DNA from: Sandaracinaceae bacterium
GTDB lineage: Bacteria; Myxococcota_A; Polyangia; Polyangiales; Houyiibacteriaceae
Length of the DNA stretch: 64,000 nucleotides
Reading direction: 5' to 3'
Assembly (NCBI GenBank): GCA_020633055.1
Contig: JACKEJ010000004.1
Coordinates: 744,001-808,000 of the forward strand
Under the pieces are notes generated by a model. The model was not told the DNA's origin. It made no database searches and saw only the letters and a program-made list of their open reading frames with translations. Positions 27,912 to 35,986 of the stretch are shown here, piece after piece. Position 1 is the stretch's first letter. Each line of letters opens with the position of its first letter. A program made the position numbers and the translations under genes.

Positions 27912-28157
27912 CGCGCGCGGACGCACGGGCGCCTCACCGTCCGGGGTATGCGACGCCGCAACCCGAGCGTTCGGAGGTGCGCGCGCAGCAGCTCCTCGCG
28001 CGGGCGGAAGGGATACGTTGGCCCCTGCGCTCCTACATGTCATCTTGACCCAGCGCGGGCCGCGTGGGTGCCCCGCCAAGCTTTGGTGAGGTCTATGTCC
28101 GTAGCGTGGGGCCGGGGGAAACTCGGTGGGTGCCGTTCGAAGGGGAGTCTGTGGAGC

Positions 28158-29708
28158 ATGCCGACGTGGCTGCTCGCCACGTGGGCGCTCGCGAGCGTCA
28201 CAGGCTGCTCGTTGCTCTACGACGGCGACGACCATCAAGGGGGCGTGCTGGACGGGAGCACGGGCGACACGGGTGTGGACGCCGCCGCGCAGTGCATGGC
28301 CGACCCCGACCAGGACGACGACGGGCACGACGCCATCGCGTGCGGCGGGGACGACTGCGACGACATGAACAACGCGGTGTACCCCGGCGCGCCCGAGGTG
28401 TGTGGCAACAACCGCAACGAGAGCTGCGGAGACGCGACCCTCGCGACCGCGCTCGGCGTGACCGCGCCCGTGGTGCAGCACCCACCGCGCTTGCTGTTCA
28501 GCTACCAGCAGCCTCGCTTCCCGAGCACGGCCAACTTCGTCGCGCCCGTCAGCATGGCGTCGACGCTGGGCAACGTGGGGTGGTTCGTGGCCGCGACGCT
28601 GCGCCACAACGGGACGCAGAACGAAGAGGTGATGATCCGCGCGACCGCCGACGCGCCCACCACGTTCACGCAGATCTCGAACTACATCCAGGGGCCGCCC
28701 GCGTTCGCCGACCTGGTGGGGCTCGCCGTCGCGCGCGACCGCAACACCGGAGGGGACCCGGCCATGGCCATGATGGCGCTGTACCGGCAGCCCGACGGGG
28801 ACGACGTGCTGGGGTTCGTGGGGGACATCGACACCCCCGGGAACGACATCGCCCTCACCAACCTGAGCCCGCTGACCACTACCGAGGACGTCTCGTTCCG
28901 CCCCGGGATGACGATGACGGGCGGGGATCTCCCACCGCAGTGGGTGCTGGGCGAGGTCGGCTCGGTGACCATGCCAGACCGCCTCGGGTCATGCCGCGAG
29001 GGCTCCGCCTCGTGCAACTTCACGGACTCCACGCTGGGCGGCACGTCCGACGAGCAGCCGATCCTCGCGGCGGGGTCTCCCACGGGGCACGTGTTCTTCG
29101 CTTCGGGGGCGGGGCCGCTGATCATCTGGGACCCCATCAGCAACGGCACCACGACGCTGTCGGTGTCCGCGCTCATCGCCGACGGTGTCGAGACGAACGG
29201 CCGCCCGTCGGTGGCCGAGGTCGCCGTGACACCCGGCCTACCCGCCATCCACCACTACGTCGTGGCCCTGCCCTATCGCGACGCGGGCGATGCCGCGCGC
29301 CTGGCCCTGGTGGGCATCGACTGCGGCTTCGGCCAACAGCCCGCGGCGTGCACCGCGGGGCGCTCCATCGCAGTGCCCGTCGGGAGCGGCAGCTTCGCTG
29401 GGCCCGTCGCCATCGTCGGCTATGGGCAGGGGCGCTTCGCGCTGCTGGTGGCGCGCACGCTCGCCGGCACACACTCGCTGCGGATGCTGCCAGGGAGCTA
29501 CGACCACACGGCCGTGAGCGACCCGTTCACGGTGGGCGAGGAGCGGGAGCTGCAGAGCTTCGCGGCCAGCGCGGGCGCGCTGCTGGACGTCAACGCCAAC
29601 TACCTCGCGCGCGTCAGCCAGCCCTCCATCGTGTCCGTCGTGTGGCAGGCCCAGCGCGGGCTGGTCGAGCTGCACACCACCGCCTTCTCGTTCTGCCAGG
29701 AGCCCTGA
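28158..29708 (+). CDS. Lipoprotein with MopE-type metal-binding motif
   Basis: A 516-residue predicted lipoprotein. ATG 28158 gives a short signal peptide (LLATWALASVTGC) with the lipid Cys at residue 17. An Asp-rich linker then leads to DQDDDGHDAIACGGDDCDD and NAVYPGAPEVCG, the DCDD-x-YPGAPE-C motif of the putative metal-binding (MopE-related) family that is frequent in Myxococcota surface proteins. The remaining 430 residues are beta-rich with repeated hydrophobic/Gly patterns, which could be a propeller, and no catalytic motif. An in-frame start at 28095 would add 21 residues and is less likely. The next gene starts one base after the stop, so the two are co-expressed. Confidence 0.75.
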   Translation: MPTWLLATWALASVTGCSLLYDGDDHQGGVLDGSTGDTGVDAAAQCMADPDQDDDGHDAIACGGDDCDDMNNAVYPGAPEVCGNNRNESCGDATLATALGVTAPVVQHPPRLLFSYQQPRFPSTANFVAPVSMASTLGNVGWFVAATLRHNGTQNEEVMIRATADAPTTFTQISNYIQGPPAFADLVGLAVARDRNTGGDPAMAMMALYRQPDGDDVLGFVGDIDTPGNDIALTNLSPLTTTEDVSFRPGMTMTGGDLPPQWVLGEVGSVTMPDRLGSCREGSASCNFTDSTLGGTSDEQPILAAGSPTGHVFFASGAGPLIIWDPISNGTTTLSVSALIADGVETNGRPSVAEVAVTPGLPAIHHYVVALPYRDAGDAARLALVGIDCGFGQQPAACTAGRSIAVPVGSGSFAGPVAIVGYGQGRFALLVARTLAGTHSLRMLPGSYDHTAVSDPFTVGEERELQSFAASAGALLDVNANYLARVSQPSIVSVVWQAQRGLVELHTTAFSFCQEP

Positions 29709-29709
29709 C

Positions 29710-30588
29710 GTGCCGCGACTCGCTCAGCCCCATTCGTTCGCGTCCGCGCTGCGCGGGCTCCTGCTCGCCTGCGCGCTAGTCGCTCCGAGCGGCGCAGGCG
29801 TCGCCCGCGCGCAGCCGTCCGAGTCGAGCGACCAGATCGCCCACGCCCACTTCACGGCGGGCACCGGGTACTTCAACAGCGGCGACTACGAGTCGGCCCT
29901 GCGTGAGTTCGAGCGGGCCTACGCGCTCACGCAATATCCGCAGCTGCTGTTCAACCTGTTCGCCTGTCACGAGCGCCTCGGGCACCTGGAGCCGGCCATC
30001 GCGCGCCTCGAGCAGTACCTGGCCGCCGCGCCCGACGCCGAGAACCGCGTACGCCTGGAGGAGCGGCTGGCCAACCTGCGGCGCCGCTACGACGCGCAGC
30101 AGAGCGGCACCCCCACGACCGAGCCGGAGCGCGAGCCCCCGCCGACGCTGCTCGAGGGTCGGCCGGCGCCTACCCCGGAGCCTGCTCCCGCCGAGCCCGC
30201 GGCGCCGGTGAGCGACCCGGACGAGGACCAGACGGACGCTCCGACGTCGTCGGGGCACGCGCCCGCGATCGCCATGTTCGGCGTGGCCGGGGCCGGCGCC
30301 GTGACCTGGGCCGTGGCCGGACTGATGGCCCGCAGCGAAGACCGCGCGCTGGCCCGCACGTGCGGACGTGACGGACCGCGCACGTGCTCCGACGCGCAAG
30401 TCCAGGGGCTGCGCCGACGCGCCATCACCGCCGACGTGGGGCTCTCCGTGGCCGTCGTCGGCGGCGTGGTCGGGCTGGTGCTGCTGCTCGTGCAGGGTGG
30501 CGACGACGACCCGTCCGAGCCGGCGGTGGCGGTGGACGCCGACGTCGGTCCGGGGCTCGCCAGCGTGCGGGTCAGCGGCCGCTTCTGA
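29710..30588 (+). CDS. Exported TPR-repeat protein with membrane segments
   Basis: A 292-residue protein with a signal peptide (LLLACALVAPSGAGVARAQ) and two TPR units (YFNSGDYESALREFERAYAL, then LFNLFACHERLGHLEPAIARL). A Pro/Glu linker of about 60 residues follows, then two hydrophobic segments (AIAMFGVAGAGAVTWAVAGL and LSVAVVGGVVGLVLLLVQGG). The tail GPGLASVRVSGRF is a common ending in short myxobacterial TPR proteins. The start is GTG at 29710, one base after the preceding stop, so it is probably coupled to the MopE-motif lipoprotein. TPR proteins are scaffolds; the partner is unknown. Confidence 0.8.
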   Translation: MPRLAQPHSFASALRGLLLACALVAPSGAGVARAQPSESSDQIAHAHFTAGTGYFNSGDYESALREFERAYALTQYPQLLFNLFACHERLGHLEPAIARLEQYLAAAPDAENRVRLEERLANLRRRYDAQQSGTPTTEPEREPPPTLLEGRPAPTPEPAPAEPAAPVSDPDEDQTDAPTSSGHAPAIAMFGVAGAGAVTWAVAGLMARSEDRALARTCGRDGPRTCSDAQVQGLRRRAITADVGLSVAVVGGVVGLVLLLVQGGDDDPSEPAVAVDADVGPGLASVRVSGRF

Positions 30589-30613
30589 GACCCCGGTGTC
30601 GGGTCGGCTGCGG

Positions 30614-31825
30614 TCAGAACGAGTACGCGAGGTCGAGCCCGACGCTGACGCCTCCGCGCGTGGCCTGCTGCCCGCGGTAGCCGACGACGAGCCTGACGTA
30701 CGTGTCGGGCGCGAACCGGTACGCCGCGTCCAACAGCAGGCGCACGTTGGCGTCGCCGTCCAACGGGAAGTTCGTGACCTCGATGGTGGCGCCCAGGGGG
30801 ACGTGCGGCACGGTGTCGAAGCCCAGACGCACCCTGGCGAGGTAGCCCACGTCGGCCAGGTACTCCCCGCCCAGCTCGACGTGGGTGCCAAAGGGCTTGC
30901 CGAGCAGGGCGTAGGCGCCACCTCCCAAGGTGAAGCCGTCCTCCGAGAACCCGAGCGCGAGCGCGACGCGTAGGCGCATCCGCTCGTGGAGGCGCAGGGT
31001 CAGGTCCGCCCGCCCGTAGTCGACGCCCGGGTCGTTGGGTCCGTCCACCATCGCGCGCGTCACGCCCACGCCCACCTCGATCGTCTCGAGCGCCGTCAGG
31101 AAGTGGTGCGCGTAGGAGGCGGTCGCGCGCAGGTAGTAACCCCCGGAAGGACCCAGCTGCACCACCTCGCCTCCGAGCCGGAACGTGTTGCGACGTCCCT
31201 CGCGGTCGGCCAGCGCCTCACGCTCGAGGCGACGCCGGCGGGGCTCGATCACCACGATGGGCTGGGGATCGTCGGCGCTCGCGAAGATGGGTCGCTCGCG
31301 CCCGCTGGCCTCGTCGCGCAGCACCACCCAGTACTCGCTGCCGGTGAGGTGCAGGTGCTCGGGTGAGAGCGTCGCGACGAAGCCCTCGCTCGTCATGACG
31401 ACGGGCACGGCGGCGGGTTCGTCCGTGCTGCCCAGCGGACGCACGAACACCAGCACCTGACCCGGGTCGCCGGGACGCGCCACCAGGAAGCGCAGCTGTG
31501 CGCCCGTCGAAGGCGCCTGCATCAGCGGTCGGTGCGCGATGCGGCGCGACGCGAACGTGTCATCGTCGGGCCGCGCGGCGCCAGCGTCTCCAGCGGAGTC
31601 CTCGTCGGGCGAGGCGGGCTCGGCGCCCGAGGCATCCTGGTCGGGCGAGGCGGGCTCGATGCCCGGCGCGTCCTCGTCGCCCGAGGCATCCTCGTCGGGC
31701 GGGGCAGCTTGCGCGGCCACTTGCGTGACCAACATGACCAACGTGAGCAGCACCAGCGACGTGAGCGCGAGCCCACCGAAGCGGGACACGAACCAAGCGC
31801 GCAGAGAGGGTGTGTGCGTCTTCAT
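30614..31825 (-). CDS. Outer-membrane beta-barrel protein with acidic repeat linker
   Basis: A 403-residue exported protein. After the signal peptide (LVLLTLVMLVTQVAAQA) is an acidic low-complexity stretch of 12-residue repeats (EPASPDQDASGA, EPASPDEDSAGD; exact 36-bp spacing at 31605 and 31641). Next is a beta-sandwich-like domain (VLVFVRPLGSTDEPAAVPVV to DDPQPIVVI), then a barrel of alternating hydrophobic strands ending GVSVGLDLAYSF. The C-terminal aromatic residue fits BAM-inserted barrels. It aligns by eye over the middle domain and barrel with the upstream gene, so the two are paralogues. ATG 31825 is chosen because the signal peptide starts there. The gap to the upstream gene is 11 bp. 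Confidence 0.78.
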   Translation of the reverse strand: MKTHTPSLRAWFVSRFGGLALTSLVLLTLVMLVTQVAAQAAPPDEDASGDEDAPGIEPASPDQDASGAEPASPDEDSAGDAGAARPDDDTFASRRIAHRPLMQAPSTGAQLRFLVARPGDPGQVLVFVRPLGSTDEPAAVPVVMTSEGFVATLSPEHLHLTGSEYWVVLRDEASGRERPIFASADDPQPIVVIEPRRRRLEREALADREGRRNTFRLGGEVVQLGPSGGYYLRATASYAHHFLTALETIEVGVGVTRAMVDGPNDPGVDYGRADLTLRLHERMRLRVALALGFSEDGFTLGGGAYALLGKPFGTHVELGGEYLADVGYLARVRLGFDTVPHVPLGATIEVTNFPLDGDANVRLLLDAAYRFAPDTYVRLVVGYRGQQATRGGVSVGLDLAYSF

Positions 31826-31836
31826 GTGGCGTCTCC

Positions 31837-33552
31837 TCACCAGTCGAACGTGAGCGCGAGCCCCGCGCCGAGGCCTGCGTGGTCGATGCTGCGGCCCTGG
31901 TAGGACGCGCGCAGCGAGAGGGCGAAGGTGTCCGTCAGCTGGCGCCCCACCTCGAGGATGCCGCGCACCGCGAGCTCACCCTCGTTGACGGGTTGGTCGG
32001 TGACGTGCACCTCCACCGCCATCGGCCAGCGGGGGCGCGGCACGAAGCTGAGCCCGATGAAGGCGCGCTGCCCGATCTCGGGGATCGTCTCGGCGCCCAG
32101 GACCAGGTTGGTGCCGTCGTCCGGGCCGATGCGCACGCGCAGCTGGAACCCGCCGCGCACCTCGCTGTTGCCACCGCTGCCGAGACCGAGCCCCACGGTC
32201 ACCCGCGGCACCAGCGCGAACAGCCGATGCAGGCGCAGCTCGGTCTCGAAGAATCCGTACGAGAAGCCCGCCGAGCGCACCGTGCTGGGGTCGTCGATGT
32301 CGGCCGGGCCACGTCCGCGGTAGTGGCCGTAGCCCACGCGCACCGCGTGCACGAAGCCGCGCTGGACGCGATAGAGGAAGTCACCGCCGGCCGCTACGTA
32401 CCAGTCGTCTCCGGACGCGCCGTCGAAGCTGGCCACCTCGCTCTCGAGCCGGACGCGCGCGCGCGGGCCCGTGGGCGCGGGGTCGCTGGCGCTCGCGGGC
32501 ACCCGGACGCGCTGGGGGTGCGCGCTGTCACCCATCACACTCACCACGGCCCCCGTCACGCCGGACACCGCGACGACGAAGAACTCGAAGCCAGGGGCGT
32601 GTACGAGCTCGGCCGGCACCCGCGCACGCGTGTGACCGATGTCGTCGGTGTGCATGGACACCTGAGTGAACTCGGCCGGCGCACCGGGCTCGATGCTCCG
32701 CGCGTAGAGCTCGAACCCGCTCACGGCGTCGAGATCGGACATGCCGCGTGAGGCCGGCGGCTGGGCAGGCACACCACGCTCCGCCGGCTGCAGCTCGCCC
32801 ATGGACGGCTCGAGGAGCAGCCCGATGAACACGGGTTGGTCCGCGTGCGCCTCGGTCAGCGCCAGCGCGTAGACGCGCGCACGCACAGCGCGCTGGATGA
32901 GCTGCCGTTGCTGCTCCGCCGTCGGCGCTGCTGGCACGCTGGCCCCCTCCGCGGCGACACGCAGGGCCTCGATGTCGCGCTCGATCCCGGCCGCCAACGG
33001 GGAGCCCGGGAACGCGCGCACGAACTGCTCCATCCGGGTGATGCGCTCCTCGGGGCTCGCACCCCGGCTGTCCCGGAACATGGCCAGCAGCGCCTCCTCG
33101 TCGGCGGCGCGTGGCGCGGGCGCAGCGTGAGCGGCGACGGGAGCGGCATGGGGCTCGAGCGTGGGCGCGGGGGCACCCTCGGGCGCTCCCAGGGGCGTCG
33201 GAGTGCCCATCGCGCGCTCGACCTCGACGACATCCCCCACCTGGAGCGGTCGGTCGGCGTCACCCACCAGACGGGCCAGCGACAAGGTCGTCCCAGCTTG
33301 ACGCACCTCCAGCCAAGCAATGACGAAGCGGTCTTCGACGGGCTGGCGGGTCAGGGGATGGCGCAGGCGAATGGTCCTGTAGACCGCGAGACGCGCGCCG
33401 TCGCGCACGCTCGGCGCGCCGAGGTCCAGCACCACGTCGTCCCCGTCGAGGCGGACGACGTGCCCGGTCGGCGGACCTTGAGCCTCGATGACCGCGGGGC
33501 TCGAGACGAGCGCCCCCAGCACCGCGGCGAAGACGATTCGCGCAGTTCGCAT
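31837..33552 (-). CDS. Outer-membrane beta-barrel protein with periplasmic N-terminal domains
   Basis: A 571-residue exported protein, first gene of a pair. The signal peptide is FAAVLGALVSSPAVIEAQ. Residues about 25-115 look like a FlgT/SH3-type beta domain (GHVVRLDGDDVVLDLGAPSV, VGDVVEVERAMG). About 150 Ala/Glu-rich residues follow, then a beta-sandwich-like domain (FELYARSIEPGAPAEFTQVS to AHPQRVRV). The last 200 residues are a barrel ending GLGAGLALTFDW. The middle domain and barrel are paralogous to the downstream gene (LSFVPRPRWPMAVEVHVTDQ against LGFDTVPHVPLGATIEVTNF). ATG 33552 gives the signal peptide. Function is unknown; a cargo-binding or secretion barrel is possible. Confidence 0.78.
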   Translation of the reverse strand: MRTARIVFAAVLGALVSSPAVIEAQGPPTGHVVRLDGDDVVLDLGAPSVRDGARLAVYRTIRLRHPLTRQPVEDRFVIAWLEVRQAGTTLSLARLVGDADRPLQVGDVVEVERAMGTPTPLGAPEGAPAPTLEPHAAPVAAHAAPAPRAADEEALLAMFRDSRGASPEERITRMEQFVRAFPGSPLAAGIERDIEALRVAAEGASVPAAPTAEQQRQLIQRAVRARVYALALTEAHADQPVFIGLLLEPSMGELQPAERGVPAQPPASRGMSDLDAVSGFELYARSIEPGAPAEFTQVSMHTDDIGHTRARVPAELVHAPGFEFFVVAVSGVTGAVVSVMGDSAHPQRVRVPASASDPAPTGPRARVRLESEVASFDGASGDDWYVAAGGDFLYRVQRGFVHAVRVGYGHYRGRGPADIDDPSTVRSAGFSYGFFETELRLHRLFALVPRVTVGLGLGSGGNSEVRGGFQLRVRIGPDDGTNLVLGAETIPEIGQRAFIGLSFVPRPRWPMAVEVHVTDQPVNEGELAVRGILEVGRQLTDTFALSLRASYQGRSIDHAGLGAGLALTFDW

Positions 33553-33933
33553 GACTTCCTCCGTAGATGCAGGAGCGCAGGGCTCCGCAGGCGAGCGGTG
33601 CAAGGCCTGAGCCAAGCTAGCGACGCGCGGTTAACGCGCGCGACGCGACCGCCTGGCCGTTCATGCTGCGCAACGACGCCACACCACGTGGTCGAGACGG
33701 CACACCCTCTGTGCGCCAGTGGCACGGTGGTGTGTGTTGGCGGCACCCGCCCGGCGTGGCAGTGTCGAGGCATTCGGGCGGTGGGTGCCCCGAGCCGACT
33801 CGGGGTTCGTGCCGTATCCGTGGGTGCGGTCAAGGGCGCCTGCCCTCATGCAGCGGGCAACGCCACGTCACGGGCGATTTCCGTGATGGAAACGCCCACC
33901 TCACGCCGACCCTCCTCAGCCCCTCGAGACGTC
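33553..33933. other. 381-bp intergenic region
   Basis: Divergent gap between the barrel-protein operon and a PH-like membrane protein. I see no coding frame with plausible start and composition, no clear hairpin and no repeat. TGGCAC at 33720-33725 resembles half of a sigma-54 promoter, but the downstream GC element is not at the right distance. It presumably holds the promoters of both neighbours. Confidence 0.6.
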
Positions 33934-34680
33934 ATGAACACACCCCAGACCCTCGGTTCCGCCCAACGCACGTTCGTCTACGACCCCGAGCAGCGCAAGG
34001 TCACGCTCATGGTGGGGCTCGGCATGCTCGGCTTGGCGGTGGCCTTCCCCGTGCTCTACGCCATCGACCCGGAGGCGGCCGGCGTGATCGCGCTCTACCT
34101 GTCCCCGCTCACCGCGCTGGTCGGGCTGGGGTCGCTCGCGCACTGGGTCTACACGCGCGGCATCTCGCTCACCTTCTTCGAGCACGGCTTCGGCTACCGC
34201 GGGCAGGGCGTGCCGTACCAGGACATCCGCGGCATCCGCTACAAGCTGGTGCACGTGACGGGCGGCTCGGCCAGCTACAACAAGGGCTTCCTGCACGTGC
34301 GCTTGGCCGACGGACGGCGCGTGTCCACCAGCATGCAGCTGGAGAAGATGGACGAGGTGATTGGGACGCTCATCGGGCGCGCCATGCCCACGCTGCACGG
34401 CGGCATGCTGCAGGCGCTACTGAGCGGGCAGTCGCTCACCTTCGGGCCCTTCGCGCTTCACCCGCAGGGCGTCGTGTGTCGCGGCAAGTCCATCCCGTGG
34501 GAACGGGTGGCGTTCTCCAGCTCGGGCTCGAACACGCACGTGCAGCTGATGGACGTGGACCCCGACGAGGGCGACTACGAGGTGGTGCACAAGGCGAAGC
34601 TGGCGGACCTCGAGAACACCGACGCGCTCGAGGCGGTGGCCGAGGAGATGCGCTCGCGGGCCATCCGGGCCCGCCACTGA
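33934..34680 (+). CDS. Membrane protein with bacterial PH-like cytoplasmic domains
   Basis: A 248-residue protein, family not firmly recognised. Two hydrophobic helices lie close to the N-terminus (MVGLGMLGLAVAFPVLYAI and VIALYLSPLTALVGLGSLAH). The rest is soluble, with two halves that look alike: ISLTFFEHGFGYRGQGVPYQ followed by DIRGIRY, and LTFGPFALHPQGVVCRGKSIP followed by WERVAF. This strand-turn-strand then W/D-x-I/V pattern is usual in bacterial PH-like membrane proteins. It may be a scaffold at the inner membrane. It is convergent with the YiiX-like gene, 36 bp away. Confidence 0.65.
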   Translation: MNTPQTLGSAQRTFVYDPEQRKVTLMVGLGMLGLAVAFPVLYAIDPEAAGVIALYLSPLTALVGLGSLAHWVYTRGISLTFFEHGFGYRGQGVPYQDIRGIRYKLVHVTGGSASYNKGFLHVRLADGRRVSTSMQLEKMDEVIGTLIGRAMPTLHGGMLQALLSGQSLTFGPFALHPQGVVCRGKSIPWERVAFSSSGSNTHVQLMDVDPDEGDYEVVHKAKLADLENTDALEAVAEEMRSRAIRARH

Positions 34681-34716
34681 AGGGTCGGTCGACCACGCCG
34701 CAACGCACATCGCCGC

Positions 34717-35379
34717 TCAGCGCGGGAGCAGCTCGTCCACGATGCGGGTGAGGCGGGGTGACTCGGTCAGGTCGCGCGGGGTCACCATGAGCGTGTCCTC
34801 CGTCAGGCGCCCGGCGGTCTGTTGCGCCGCGCGCGCGCGGAGGCTGCCCAGGCGCACGGTGTGCGGCGTGACGAACGGCGGGGCGCCCTCCCCGGCGAAG
34901 GCCTTGATGACGAGCTCGCTGCAGTAGATGCGCGCGTCGTCCCACTGGTAGTCCCCGTCGTAGGGCCGGCCGCGCATGCGCTCGAGCGCGCGGCGGGCAG
35001 CGGGGAGCCGCGCCAGGAGCGCCGCGTCCGGCCGATACACGGCGAGCTCTTGGTTCACGCCGCGCCCCACCCACGCCACCAGGGGGGTGGGCCCGACGGG
35101 CTCGTAGGCTTCGTACACCACGCGCTCTCCATCCTCGATCATGACCAGCCCCACGTGCACGTAGCGGCTCTCCGTCACGCGTCGGATGAACGAGCAGCGC
35201 TGCCCGCACGCGAGGTCCTGGAACACGAGGTCCCCCTCGCGGATGCCGCCAAAGACCCGCTCGCGGGCCGCCAGCGCGCGCTCTGGGGCCCCCGAGAGCA
35301 CGTACAGCGTGATGCCCAGCGCCGCGAAGACGAGCGCCAGCGAGTGAGCGAAGGTGAAGCCCGAGGTGCGCACGCCCAT
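34717..35379 (-). CDS. YiiX-like NlpC/P60-type cysteine hydrolase, membrane-anchored
   Basis: A 220-residue protein with an N-terminal hydrophobic anchor (AHSLALVFAALGITLYVLSG). The permuted NlpC/P60 (YiiX/YebB-like) fold follows: GIREGDLVFQDLACGQRC, a His in YVHVGLVMIEDG, and the catalytic Cys in IYCSELVIKAF. The His-before-Cys order is as expected for the permuted family, members of which include lipid- or peptide-cleaving hydrolases. The anchor places the active site probably in the periplasm. ATG 35379 is the only sensible start. The substrate is unknown. Confidence 0.82.
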   Translation of the reverse strand: MGVRTSGFTFAHSLALVFAALGITLYVLSGAPERALAARERVFGGIREGDLVFQDLACGQRCSFIRRVTESRYVHVGLVMIEDGERVVYEAYEPVGPTPLVAWVGRGVNQELAVYRPDAALLARLPAARRALERMRGRPYDGDYQWDDARIYCSELVIKAFAGEGAPPFVTPHTVRLGSLRARAAQQTAGRLTEDTLMVTPRDLTESPRLTRIVDELLPR

Positions 35380-35506
35380 GGGACACCCTCTGGCGTCGCG
35401 GGTTCCCGACAGACATCACGTCAGCGTCCTGCCGACCCTTCGGACTCGACGCACTGACCCTGCAAACGCGCCCCAGCGCACGGGTGGTTCTGATACGTTC
35501 GCGCGC

Positions 35507-35986
35507 ATGGCCATGCTCGACAGCACGCGCAGCGGGATCGCTGGCACCGCCGAGGTGCTCTACCCCGTCAACACCTTCGGCGCCCCGGACTGGCTGGAGG
35601 CCGAGGTCGTCGCCAACACGCTCAGCTACCTCGCCGAGCTCCCGCCGCACCGTGGCCAGCTGGTCGGAGCCCTGTTCGTGGCCGCGGACGTGATGCTCCC
35701 GGCCATGCTGGGCGCACGACCCGGCCTGCCCTACGTCCCCCTCGAGAAGCGGCAAGCCGCGTTCGAGCGCTGGTACAAGGAGCCCTTCTCGCCCATGGGG
35801 CAGTTCGTGGGCGCCCTCAAGGCCACCCTCGCCATGTGCTACTTCGGGCACCCGAAGGTGGTGAGCTACATCGGGACGCGCAAGGTGTGTGAGCGCCCCT
35901 GGGACGCGTACAAGGTGGACGTGGACGTGGACTTCCTGGTGCGCGACCGCGCCCGCGTGGCCAGCAGCGAGGGGGGCCGCGCGTGA
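35507..35986 (+). CDS. Small protein partner of GMC oxidoreductase
   Basis: A 159-residue protein with no signal peptide or membrane segment. It resembles the small subunits (gluconate 2-dehydrogenase subunit 3-like) found just before GMC oxidoreductases: a helical chain with conserved-looking FVAADVMLPAMLG, PLEKRQAAFERWY and GALKATLAMCYFGHPKVVSY. Its last codons overlap the GTG start of the GMC gene by 4 bp, so the two are translationally coupled and probably form a complex. It might assist folding or cofactor loading of the large subunit. No Tat signal is seen, unlike many relatives. Confidence 0.75.
   Translation: MAMLDSTRSGIAGTAEVLYPVNTFGAPDWLEAEVVANTLSYLAELPPHRGQLVGALFVAADVMLPAMLGARPGLPYVPLEKRQAAFERWYKEPFSPMGQFVGALKATLAMCYFGHPKVVSYIGTRKVCERPWDAYKVDVDVDFLVRDRARVASSEGGRA

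Noticed and set aside
33720..33740. Sigma-54-like promoter (TGGCAC)
   Set aside because: The -24 half is good, but no TTGC-type -12 element follows at the fixed spacing.
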